Assembly: GCF_006782915.1 (NCBI RefSeq)
Contig: NZ_VCNP01000056.1
Span: 62,001 to 126,000, forward strand
Source of the DNA: Streptomyces calvus
GTDB taxonomy: Bacteria; Actinomycetota; Actinomycetes; Streptomycetales; Streptomycetaceae
Direction of reading: 5' to 3'
DNA length: 64,000 nt
Under the pieces are notes generated by a model that was not told the origin of the DNA, made no database searches, and saw only the letters and a program-made list of their open reading frames with translations. Position 1 is the stretch's first letter; each line of letters opens with the position of its first letter. Made by a program: the position numbers and the translations under genes. Below, in pieces: positions 24,398-31,098 of this stretch.

Positions 24398-24614
24398 GCC
24401 GTACCCGCGGTACCCGGCGTCACCCGTCGGGACCGCGTCGGCACGGCATCGAGAACACTTCCCGGCGCGACAGGCCATCACCCGGCCGACTCGACTCCCA
24501 CAGCCTGGTCGACCCTTCAACCAACCGGTCGGTACTTCGTCACCAGGCGGCCCGTCCTCGCCGACCCACCCCGCCGGGTTGTCCGCGCGCCGGAGTCCGG
24601 CCCCGCCCGGCGGA

Positions 24615-25175
24615 TCAGCCCGCCGCCTCCTTGCGCCGTGCCCGGTAGGCGGCGACATGCAGGCGATTGCCGCAGGTGCGGCTGTCGCAGTAGCGGCGCG
24701 AGCGATTGCGGGAGAGATCGACGAAGGCGTGCCGGCAGTCCGGGGCCTCGCAGCGCCGCAGCCGCTCCTGCTCCCCGGCGACCACGAAGAACGCCAGCGC
24801 CATCCCGCAGTCCGCGGCCAGATGGTCGGCCACGGAGGCGCCCGGCGCGAAGTAGTGCACATGCCAGTCGTAGCCGTCGTGGTCGGTGAGCCGGGGAGTG
24901 GTGCCCGCGGCCGCGATCAGTTCGTTGATCAGCCCGGCGGCGCTGCGCGCGTCCGGAGCGGCGAACACCGCCGCGAACCGGGAGCGGAGCTTGCGCACCG
25001 CGGCCAGGTCGAACTCCGACAGCACTCCGACGTCGCTGACCTTGTGCTGCTGCACGAAGACCTCCAGGGCCGCGACATCCGGCAGCCCCTCCGGCGTCGT
25101 GTCGTCCTCCGGCGCGGTGTTCACCAGATCCACCACGGTGCCGAGCGCACACCGGGTGTCGTGGGTGATCAGCAC
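24615..25175 (-). CDS. CGNR zinc-finger transcription-factor-like protein
   Basis: A 186-residue protein with an N-terminal ABATE-like stress-associated domain (DTRCALGTVVDLVNT) and a C-terminal zinc finger, CEAPDC...CDSRTCGNRLHVAAYRARR, containing the signature CGNR. The CGNR finger probably binds DNA, making this a small actinobacterial regulator. GTG 25175 follows AGGGAGC, and codons further upstream lack typical sense. No target is evident. It is isolated, with a 443-bp gene-free stretch upstream. Confidence 0.85.
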   Translation of the reverse strand: MLITHDTRCALGTVVDLVNTAPEDDTTPEGLPDVAALEVFVQQHKVSDVGVLSEFDLAAVRKLRSRFAAVFAAPDARSAAGLINELIAAAGTTPRLTDHDGYDWHVHYFAPGASVADHLAADCGMALAFFVVAGEQERLRRCEAPDCRHAFVDLSRNRSRRYCDSRTCGNRLHVAAYRARRKEAAG

Positions 25176-25618
25176 GATTCGCTCCCTGGCCTGAGGGACG
25201 GGCGGGCGCCCGCCGATGCTGGCCGATGGTAGTGGCTCCGGTGCACCCCGCACCTCCCCGCTCCGCACACGGCTTCGAATCCAACGCCGGAAACCCCTCC
25301 ACGGTTCCCGATCAGGGGCGGGGCCGGACGGTGCGTCGTGGGCGTGTGCGCGGGCCTGAGGCGCGTGTGGGTCCACGCCGCCGGGGGCGGAGGTCCGTCC
25401 GGCGGGCAGGGGCGGGGCCGGAGCCGGACGGGCGGAGGGGGCGTGGTGGCCAGGGTGACGCCCGCACCGCCCACCCCCGCGCAGCACAACGGCGCCCCCC
25501 GCGGAACCCCGCGGCGTCGGCGCCGGTGTGTGAGCCGCGTACGGCTGCCTGTATGCGGTTGTCCTGGCCCGAGCCGTCTCCCCGAGTCGACGGCGCCGGG
25601 CTGTCCGGTGGCTCTCGC
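25176..25618. other. Gene-free region between CGNR gene and ssgB
   Basis: 443 bp of GC-rich sequence with G-runs (GGGGCGGGGCCGG and GGGCAGGGGCGGGG). Long open frames exist but have no credible start, ribosome site or protein features. No RNA gene or strong hairpin was recognised. It must hold the CGNR gene promoter and the 3' end of the ssgB transcript. Confidence 0.6.
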
Positions 25619-26032
25619 CTAGCTTTCCGCCAGGATGTGCGAGAGCTCCTGATCGAGATCGAAGTGCCGGTGTTCCGTGCCGGGCGGCACGGCGGCGTCG
25701 GTGCGCTTCAGGAAGGACTCCAGGGCCCGTGCCGGGGCCTCGAGCAGCGCCTCTCCCTCCGGCGAGCTCAGGGCGATGCAGACGACGCCCTGACCGTGGC
25801 TGCGCGACGGCCAGACGCGGACGTCGCCGGTTCCGGTGGGGCGGTGAAGTCCCTCGGCGAGGAGGTCGCGGGCGAACACCCACTCGACGGTCTCCTCGGC
25901 TCCGGTGTGGAAGGTGGCGTGCACGGCGTAGGGGTCGGCCGTGTCGTACCGCAGGCCTGCGGGGACAGGCAGGGAGGACTCGCTCGACACAACGAGGCGC
26001 AGGTGCAGCTCGCAGCTGACCGTGGTGTTCAT
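25619..26032 (-). CDS. ssgB: Sporulation-specific cell division protein SsgB
   Basis: A 137-residue SsgA-like protein found only in morphologically complex actinomycetes. The start MNTTVSCELHLRLV, the central RYDTADPYAVHATFHTG and EWVFARDLL segments and the length match SsgB, which, with SsgA, marks septum sites and recruits FtsZ during sporulation of aerial hyphae. ATG 26032 with GAAAGG upstream gives the canonical N-terminus. It is divergent from a PGPGW membrane protein. ssgB is reported to depend on the stress/developmental sigma factor SigH in S. coelicolor; a GTTT at 26117-26114 (minus) with GGTGGC downstream is a poor candidate. Confidence 0.95.
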   Translation of the reverse strand: MNTTVSCELHLRLVVSSESSLPVPAGLRYDTADPYAVHATFHTGAEETVEWVFARDLLAEGLHRPTGTGDVRVWPSRSHGQGVVCIALSSPEGEALLEAPARALESFLKRTDAAVPPGTEHRHFDLDQELSHILAES

Positions 26033-26223
26033 AAGCGCCAGGGCCTTTCGCTCAGTGTGCGCTCGGGGATTCGCACGTCGGCGAAATCGACATGCCACCT
26101 ACGGTGCCGTTGTAAACCCCTCTGAGTGTTTTGCGTGTGTTCGAGTAACTCTTCCGGCCGAGAGATCGTTCGCGGCGTGCGCCCATTCCGGTGATGTGTT
26201 TCGCTCGGGTAGTGTTTGGCTGT

Positions 26224-26682
26224 ATGAACACGGGGAGTAACAAGCCCGGCGAGGCGGCCGTGGCGGCACACGGGGCGACTGTGGACGAGAGCGAGCACCA
26301 GGGCGAGCGAGAGCTCGGCTCGCGGGCACCGGAATTCATCAAGGCGCGTCGTGCGCTGCATCTGAGCTGGCAGGTCGGCGTCTTCGTCGTCGGCCTGGCG
26401 GTCGTGGTGGCCGGCATCATCATGCTGCCGCTGCCCGGACCGGGATGGGTCGTGATCTTCGGTGGCATGGCCATCTGGGCGACCGAGTTCGTCTGGGCCC
26501 AGCTGGTGCTGCGCTGGACCAAGCGCAAGGTCACCGAGGCGGCGCAGCGAGCCCTCGATCCGAAGGTGCGGCGCCGGAACATCATTCTGACCTCGGTCGG
26601 TCTGGTGATCATCGCGGTGCTGGCGGGGATCTACCTCTGGAAGTTCGGTCTGGTCATGCCCTGGAAGATCGAGGACCAGTGA
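26224..26682 (+). CDS. PGPGW-family transmembrane protein
   Basis: A 152-residue membrane protein with three hydrophobic segments (about residues 48-68, 72-90 and 122-145). The PLPGPGWVVIFGG sequence is the hallmark PGPGW motif of the family. ATG 26224 is preferred over the ATGs at 26191 and 26194. It is divergent from ssgB with 191 bp between starts. Function is unknown; coupling to sporulation is only suggested by position. Confidence 0.8.
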   Translation: MNTGSNKPGEAAVAAHGATVDESEHQGERELGSRAPEFIKARRALHLSWQVGVFVVGLAVVVAGIIMLPLPGPGWVVIFGGMAIWATEFVWAQLVLRWTKRKVTEAAQRALDPKVRRRNIILTSVGLVIIAVLAGIYLWKFGLVMPWKIEDQ

Positions 26683-26770
26683 GGGGCGGCGGGGGCGCGC
26701 CGGTCCCGGCCGTCTCGCCCCCGCCGGTCACGGGCACCCCCTGACATGGGGTAATGTTCTTCCTGCGTCC

Positions 26771-26842
26771 GGGCGATTAGCTCAGTGGGAGAGCGCTTCG
26801 TTCACACCGAAGAGGTCACTGGTTCGAACCCAGTATCGCCCA
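26771..26842 (+). tRNA. tRNA-Val(CAC), first copy
   Basis: Acceptor GGGCGAT/ATCGCCC, anticodon arm CTTCG-TTCACAC-CGAAG with anticodon CAC, T-arm ACTGG-TTCGAAC-CCAGT, discriminator A. It differs by one D-loop base from the copy at 34358. A -10-like TAATGT is at 26752-26757. Confidence 0.95.
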
Positions 26843-26854
26843 CCGGATCACAAG

Positions 26855-26887
26855 GCGGCCCGGCTCACCCTGCGTGAGCCGGGCCGC
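26855..26887 (+). terminator. Terminator after tRNA-Val(CAC)
   Basis: A perfect 14-bp stem GCGGCCCGGCTCAC with its complement, 5-nt loop, followed by TTC, 12 bp after the tRNA. Confidence 0.85.
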
Positions 26888-27076
26888 TTCGTCGTGTGCG
26901 CGGGCGTGCCTCGACTGCGGTCGCCAGAGGGCCGCCGGGCGGTTCCGCTTACGGCCTCCTTCATCCAACCGTAACCTTCTGCCGCGTTCGTCCCGGCCGT
27001 CCCGCTGCTGTTCGGCCGGTCGGCCGCAGGGCTTCGACCTGGACGTTTCCCGCCGTGGTCGCCTCCGCGGGCCGGG

Positions 27077-27095
27077 CGGGCGGCGCTGCCGCCCG
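27077..27095. terminator. Short GC hairpin upstream of sugar importer
   Basis: CGGGCGGC-GCT-GCCGCCCG, an 8-bp stem with 3-nt loop between the tRNA terminator and the importer promoter. It could block read-through; no gene lies between 26843 and 27220. Confidence 0.4.
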
Positions 27096-27127
27096 GGCCG
27101 GGCGGCCATGAATTCCTGTCCGAATCA

Positions 27128-27156
27128 TTGACGTGCCCGTAGGCCCTCCGTAACTT
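27128..27156 (+). promoter_or_regulatory. Promoter of carbohydrate importer operon
   Basis: TTGACG, a 17-bp spacer, then TAACTT: a near-consensus housekeeping promoter 65 bp upstream of the lipoprotein start. Confidence 0.75.
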
Positions 27157-27162
27157 GTGCCA

Positions 27163-27187
27163 GCAAGCGCTTACTTGAAACGATTCA
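27163..27187. promoter_or_regulatory. Two LacI-family-type operator candidates
   Basis: GCAAGCGCTTAC (core AAGCGCTT, a perfect palindrome with central CG, 27165-27172) and TGAAACGATTCA (27176-27187, near-palindrome with central CG-type half sites) lie directly after the -10 at the expected transcription start. That is the classic place for LacI-family repression of sugar importers. No regulator gene is adjacent. Confidence 0.55.
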
Positions 27188-27220
27188 CGAGGCGGACGGG
27201 AACGTCGCGGGGAGGCTCAT

Positions 27221-28522
27221 ATGCAGCAGGGCAGGGACGCGGAGAGGGTGACCGGGAGGCGGACGGTCCTCAAGGCCGCGGGGGCCTCACTGGCCGTCGC
27301 GGGACTGGGCGCGACCGCCACCGCGTGCGGTGGCGGCAGCGGCTCGGGAGACGGAACGGTGACGATCCGTTACTCCTGGTGGGGTGCGGAGGACCGGGCC
27401 GAACGCATCAACAAGACCATCGACCTCTTCGAGAAGAAGTACCCGAAGATCAAGGTCAAGACCGACTTCCAGCCGTACGGCGACTTCTGGAAGAAGTTCA
27501 ACACCCAGGCCTCCGGCGGTAATCCGCCGGACGTCTTCCAGAATGCCATCGGATTTCTTCGCAAATACGACGCGAAGAATGTCCTGCTCGATCTCAGTGA
27601 GCAGGTGAAGGCCGGCAACCTCCGTATGGAGGGCTTCCGTGCGGGCCTGGAGAAGTTCGGCGAGATCGACGGCAAACTCCTCGGCGTCCCTGTCGGTTCC
27701 AACTCGATGGCCCTGGTCATCGACAAGCCCGTCTACACCCGGGCGGGCGCGAAGCCCGAAATGGGCTGGACCTGGGACGACTTCGACGAGGCGATGAAGA
27801 ACATCCGCGACCGCACGGGCCGCGCCGGCGACAGCGGCATGTACGGCGTCATGTACCTCTACGACCTGTATCTGCGTCAGAACGGCAAGGCCTTCTTCAC
27901 GAAGGAGGGTCTCGGTTTCACCGAGGCCGACCTGACCCAGTGGTGGACCAAGGCGGAGAAGGGCGTGAAGTCCGGCCTCTTCGCGAACGCCAAGAAGGTC
28001 GTCCAGGTCAAGCCCAAGTCGGCGCTCTCCGCCGAACTCGCCGGCAGCGAGTTCACCTGGGACAACTTCACCGTGCGCTACACCTCCGAGGGCAAGAGCG
28101 AGTACGGCCTCGCGCCCATCCCCACCACGGACGGCAAGCGGACCGGCCAGTACCTCGGCTCCCTGATGCTGAGCGCCTCCCGGCGCACCCAGCACCCCAA
28201 GGAGGTCGCCCAGTTCATCGACTTCATGGTCCACGACCCCGAGGTCGCCAAGATCATGGGCTACGACCGCGGCGTGCCCGCCACGCAGGTCCAGTACGAC
28301 GCGTACACCCCGACCGACCCGGTCAACAAGGCGATCGCCGCCTACGAGGAGTCCCTCGTCGAGGCGGGCGTCCTGGAGACCATCACCCCGCACCCGAACG
28401 GTGCCGACGTCTGCGAGGCCGCCTTCCTGCGCATCGCCGAGGAGATGGCACTCGGCAAGCGGTCCGTGGACGACGCCGTCAAGCAGTTCTTCACCGAGTC
28501 GAAGACGGCTCTCGCCGGCTGA
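27221..28522 (+). CDS. Carbohydrate ABC transporter substrate-binding lipoprotein
   Basis: A 433-residue family-1 extracellular solute-binding protein. The N-terminus has a twin-Arg-like GRRTVLKAAG, hydrophobic core and a lipobox ATAC, so it is exported (possibly by Tat) and lipid-anchored. The family pattern VTIRYSWWGAEDRAERI, DVFQNAIGFLRK and MSGMYGVMY-like regions match oligosaccharide binders. ATG 27221 has GGGGAGG upstream. It precedes two permeases with overlapping stops, and the downstream YetA-like protein suggests pectic (rhamnogalacturonan) oligosaccharides as ligand. No ATPase is encoded in the cluster; Streptomyces commonly uses the shared MsiK ATPase. Confidence 0.88.
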   Translation: MQQGRDAERVTGRRTVLKAAGASLAVAGLGATATACGGGSGSGDGTVTIRYSWWGAEDRAERINKTIDLFEKKYPKIKVKTDFQPYGDFWKKFNTQASGGNPPDVFQNAIGFLRKYDAKNVLLDLSEQVKAGNLRMEGFRAGLEKFGEIDGKLLGVPVGSNSMALVIDKPVYTRAGAKPEMGWTWDDFDEAMKNIRDRTGRAGDSGMYGVMYLYDLYLRQNGKAFFTKEGLGFTEADLTQWWTKAEKGVKSGLFANAKKVVQVKPKSALSAELAGSEFTWDNFTVRYTSEGKSEYGLAPIPTTDGKRTGQYLGSLMLSASRRTQHPKEVAQFIDFMVHDPEVAKIMGYDRGVPATQVQYDAYTPTDPVNKAIAAYEESLVEAGVLETITPHPNGADVCEAAFLRIAEEMALGKRSVDDAVKQFFTESKTALAG

Positions 28523-29523
28523 TGGGAACCGCCGTGACACACGCCCCTGCGACGGAGCACCTGGCGAAGGACTCCGAGCCGCGGCACGGTCCGGTGAAGT
28601 CCCCGAGCCCCACCGCCCTCGCGCGGCGGGGCCGCCGGGAGAACCTGGCCGGCTACCTCTTCATGTCGCCCTGGATCGCCGGTTTCCTGCTTCTGACAGC
28701 GGGACCGATGGTCGCCTCGCTCTACTTCGCCTTCACCGACTACAACCTCTTCGACGCCCCGCAGTGGATCGGCCTGGACAACTTCTCGGAGATGTTCGCC
28801 GACCCGCGCTGGCGCCACTCGGTGCAGGTCACGCTCTGGTACGTCGTCGTCGGCACGCCGATCAAGCTGATCGCCGCCCTCGGCGTGGCCCTGCTGCTGG
28901 CGCAGAAGCGGCGCGGACAGGCTTTCTACCGGGCCGCCTTCTACGCGCCGTCGCTGATCGGCGCGAGCGTCTCCGTGGCCATCGTCTGGAAGGCGATCTT
29001 CTCGGACGACGCGATCGTGGACCGTACCCAGAAGATCTTCGGGATCGACGTCGGCGGCTGGACCGGCGACCCCGACATGATCATCTACAGCCTGGTGGCG
29101 CTGACCGTCTGGCAGTTCGGCGCGCCCATGGTCATCTTCCTGGCCGGCCTCAAGCAGGTCCCGCGCGAGCTGTACGAGGCGGCCGACGTCGACGGCGCGG
29201 GCAAGCTGCGGCAGTTCTGGAACATCACCCTGCCGATGATCTCGCCGGTGCTGTTCTTCAACGTCCTGCTGGAGACGATCCACTCGTTCCAGATCTTCAG
29301 CTCGGCCTACATCGTCGGCGGCGGCGCCGGCGGCAACGCCTGCGGTCCGGCCGACGGCTCGATGGTCTACACCTGTTATCTGTACGTCCAGGGCTTCGAG
29401 AACAGCCGGATGGGCCTGGCCTCCGCCATGGCGTGGATGCTGCTGGTCGCGGTCGCCCTGGTCACCGCGGTGCTGTTCTGGTCCCAGAAGCGCTGGGTGC
29501 ACTACGAGGAGGGCGGCCGATGA
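28522..29523 (+). CDS. Sugar ABC transporter permease (MalF/LplB type)
   Basis: A 333-residue permease with six transmembrane helices. The EAA coupling loop reads EAADVDGAGKLRQFWNITLPMI. ATG 28522 overlaps the preceding TGA (TGATG); GTG 28534 is an alternative start. The long upstream frame is a shadow of the binding-protein gene. It pairs with the next permease to form the membrane channel of the importer. Confidence 0.9.
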   Translation: MGTAVTHAPATEHLAKDSEPRHGPVKSPSPTALARRGRRENLAGYLFMSPWIAGFLLLTAGPMVASLYFAFTDYNLFDAPQWIGLDNFSEMFADPRWRHSVQVTLWYVVVGTPIKLIAALGVALLLAQKRRGQAFYRAAFYAPSLIGASVSVAIVWKAIFSDDAIVDRTQKIFGIDVGGWTGDPDMIIYSLVALTVWQFGAPMVIFLAGLKQVPRELYEAADVDGAGKLRQFWNITLPMISPVLFFNVLLETIHSFQIFSSAYIVGGGAGGNACGPADGSMVYTCYLYVQGFENSRMGLASAMAWMLLVAVALVTAVLFWSQKRWVHYEEGGR

Positions 29524-30410
29524 GCGCGCAGGCCACCGACATCACGCCGGCCCCGTCCTCGAAGGGCGCCATCCGGCGCAGGCTGCCGGGCTCGCTCGCC
29601 TGGCACCTCGGATCGCTGGCGATCCTCGCGGTGATCCTCTACCCCGTGGTCTGGGTCGTCGGCGGGTCGTTCAAGAAGAGCGAGGACATCGTCGGCAGCC
29701 TGGACCTCTTCCCGGCCGACCCGATCGTCGACAACTACACCAGCCTCACCGACGGCATCGCGGACATCTCCATCTCCACGTTCTTCGTCAACTCGCTGCT
29801 CCTCGCGGTCGGTTCGGTGGTCGGCATCCTGATCTCCTGCTCGCTGACCGCGTACGCCTTCGCCAAGATCAGGTTCGCCGGCCGGAACCTGCTGTTCACG
29901 CTGATGATCGGCACCCTGCTGTTGCCGTACCACGTGCTGCTGATCCCGCAGTACGTGCTGTTCCGCAACATGGACATGATCAACACGTACACCCCGCTGC
30001 TGCTGGGCAAGTACCTGGCGACGGAGGCGTTCTTCGTCTTCCTGATGGTGCAGTTCATGCGCAACCTGCCGAAGGAGCTCGACGAGGCGGCCCGTCTCGA
30101 CGGCTGCGGCCACATGCGCATCTACTGGTCGATCGTCCTGCCGCTGTGCCGGCCGGCCCTGATCACCAGCGCCATCTTCACCTTCATCAACGCCTGGAAC
30201 GACTTCATGGGCCCGCTGATCTACCTCAACGAGCCCGGCAAGTACACGGTCTCCCTCGGCCTGAAGATGTTCGTCGACCAGGAAGGACTCGCGAACTACG
30301 GCGGCATGATCGCCATGTCGCTGGTCGCGCTCCTGCCCGTGCTGGCCTTCTTCCTGGCCTTCCAGCGCTATCTGATCGACGGCATGGCGACCTCCGGACT
30401 GAAGGGCTGA
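29520..30410 (+). CDS. Sugar ABC transporter permease (MalG/LplC type)
   Basis: A 296-residue permease, six helices, with the EAA loop DEAARLDGCGHMRIYWSIVLPLCRP. ATG 29520 overlaps the first permease's stop by four bases (ATGA), so the two are translationally coupled. It completes the membrane part of the oligosaccharide importer. The Gly-Leu-Lys-Gly C-terminus ends 10 bp before the next start. Confidence 0.9.
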   Translation: MSAQATDITPAPSSKGAIRRRLPGSLAWHLGSLAILAVILYPVVWVVGGSFKKSEDIVGSLDLFPADPIVDNYTSLTDGIADISISTFFVNSLLLAVGSVVGILISCSLTAYAFAKIRFAGRNLLFTLMIGTLLLPYHVLLIPQYVLFRNMDMINTYTPLLLGKYLATEAFFVFLMVQFMRNLPKELDEAARLDGCGHMRIYWSIVLPLCRPALITSAIFTFINAWNDFMGPLIYLNEPGKYTVSLGLKMFVDQEGLANYGGMIAMSLVALLPVLAFFLAFQRYLIDGMATSGLKG

Positions 30411-30420
30411 GTGAGCGACG

Positions 30421-30999
30421 ATGTCCCTGGCGCGCACCGAGTCGAGGTTCTGGGGAAGGTTCGCCCTGTTCGCCGAGTGCCTGCTGACCGGCGTCTGGAT
30501 CGCGGTGGCCGCGCTGCCGCTGGTCACCTACCCCGCCGCGCTCGCGGCCGGCGCCCGGCACCTCGGCCGGCACCTGGCCCACGAGCCCGGCGGATGGCGG
30601 GAGTTCGCCGCGGACTTCCGCTCGGCGGTGCGCGGGGGCTGGATCGTCGGTCTCGCCGGCTGGGCGGCCGTCGCCGCCGTGTGGTTCGACCTCCGGGCCG
30701 TACGGGCCGGTCTGCCCGGAGGCGCGCTGGTGGGCGCCGTCGGAGTGTTCGCCCTCATCGGAGCGGCGGCGGCACTGCTGCGCGCGGCGGCGCTCTGGCG
30801 GCCCGGCACGTCCTGGCGGCCCCTGCTCGCACGGGCCGGCCGGCACACCGTACTCGACCCCGCCGGATCCTTCCTGATCATCGGCGGACTGGCCGTGGTG
30901 GCCTGCTCCGCCTGGTTCAGCGCGCCGCTGGCGGTCCCGGTGCTCGGGGCCGGCGCGGCGGCGGCCGTCGCCGTGGAGGAGCGGTACCGGCACCGCTGA
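30421..30999 (+). CDS. Integral membrane protein, possibly YesL/DUF624-like
   Basis: A 192-residue protein with about four transmembrane helices (about residues 15-45, 70-90, 100-120, 148-180). Its place directly after a sugar importer matches YesL-type DUF624 proteins of Bacillus pectin clusters, and its RFWGRFALFAECLLTGVWIAVAALPLVT opening resembles them, but the similarity is modest. ATG 30421 has no strong ribosome site, so expression may rely on coupling. Role unknown. Confidence 0.6.
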   Translation: MSLARTESRFWGRFALFAECLLTGVWIAVAALPLVTYPAALAAGARHLGRHLAHEPGGWREFAADFRSAVRGGWIVGLAGWAAVAAVWFDLRAVRAGLPGGALVGAVGVFALIGAAAALLRAAALWRPGTSWRPLLARAGRHTVLDPAGSFLIIGGLAVVACSAWFSAPLAVPVLGAGAAAAVAVEERYRHR

Positions 31000-31098
31000 G
31001 ACGCGGTGCCCCTCTCGTTCGAGGTCGGCGCTTCGGCGCCGCACCTCCGTCTGTCATGCCCTTGACACCATCCTGCACCCGCTCGGAAAGGACAGGCC

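Noticed and set aside
24398..24614. Gene after the 50-residue membrane ORF
   Set aside because: Frames there lack ribosome sites and show Arg/Pro-rich shadow composition.
26771..26842. Integration site (att) with phage or integrase
   Set aside because: No integrase or excision genes lie between the two tRNA-Val(CAC) genes.
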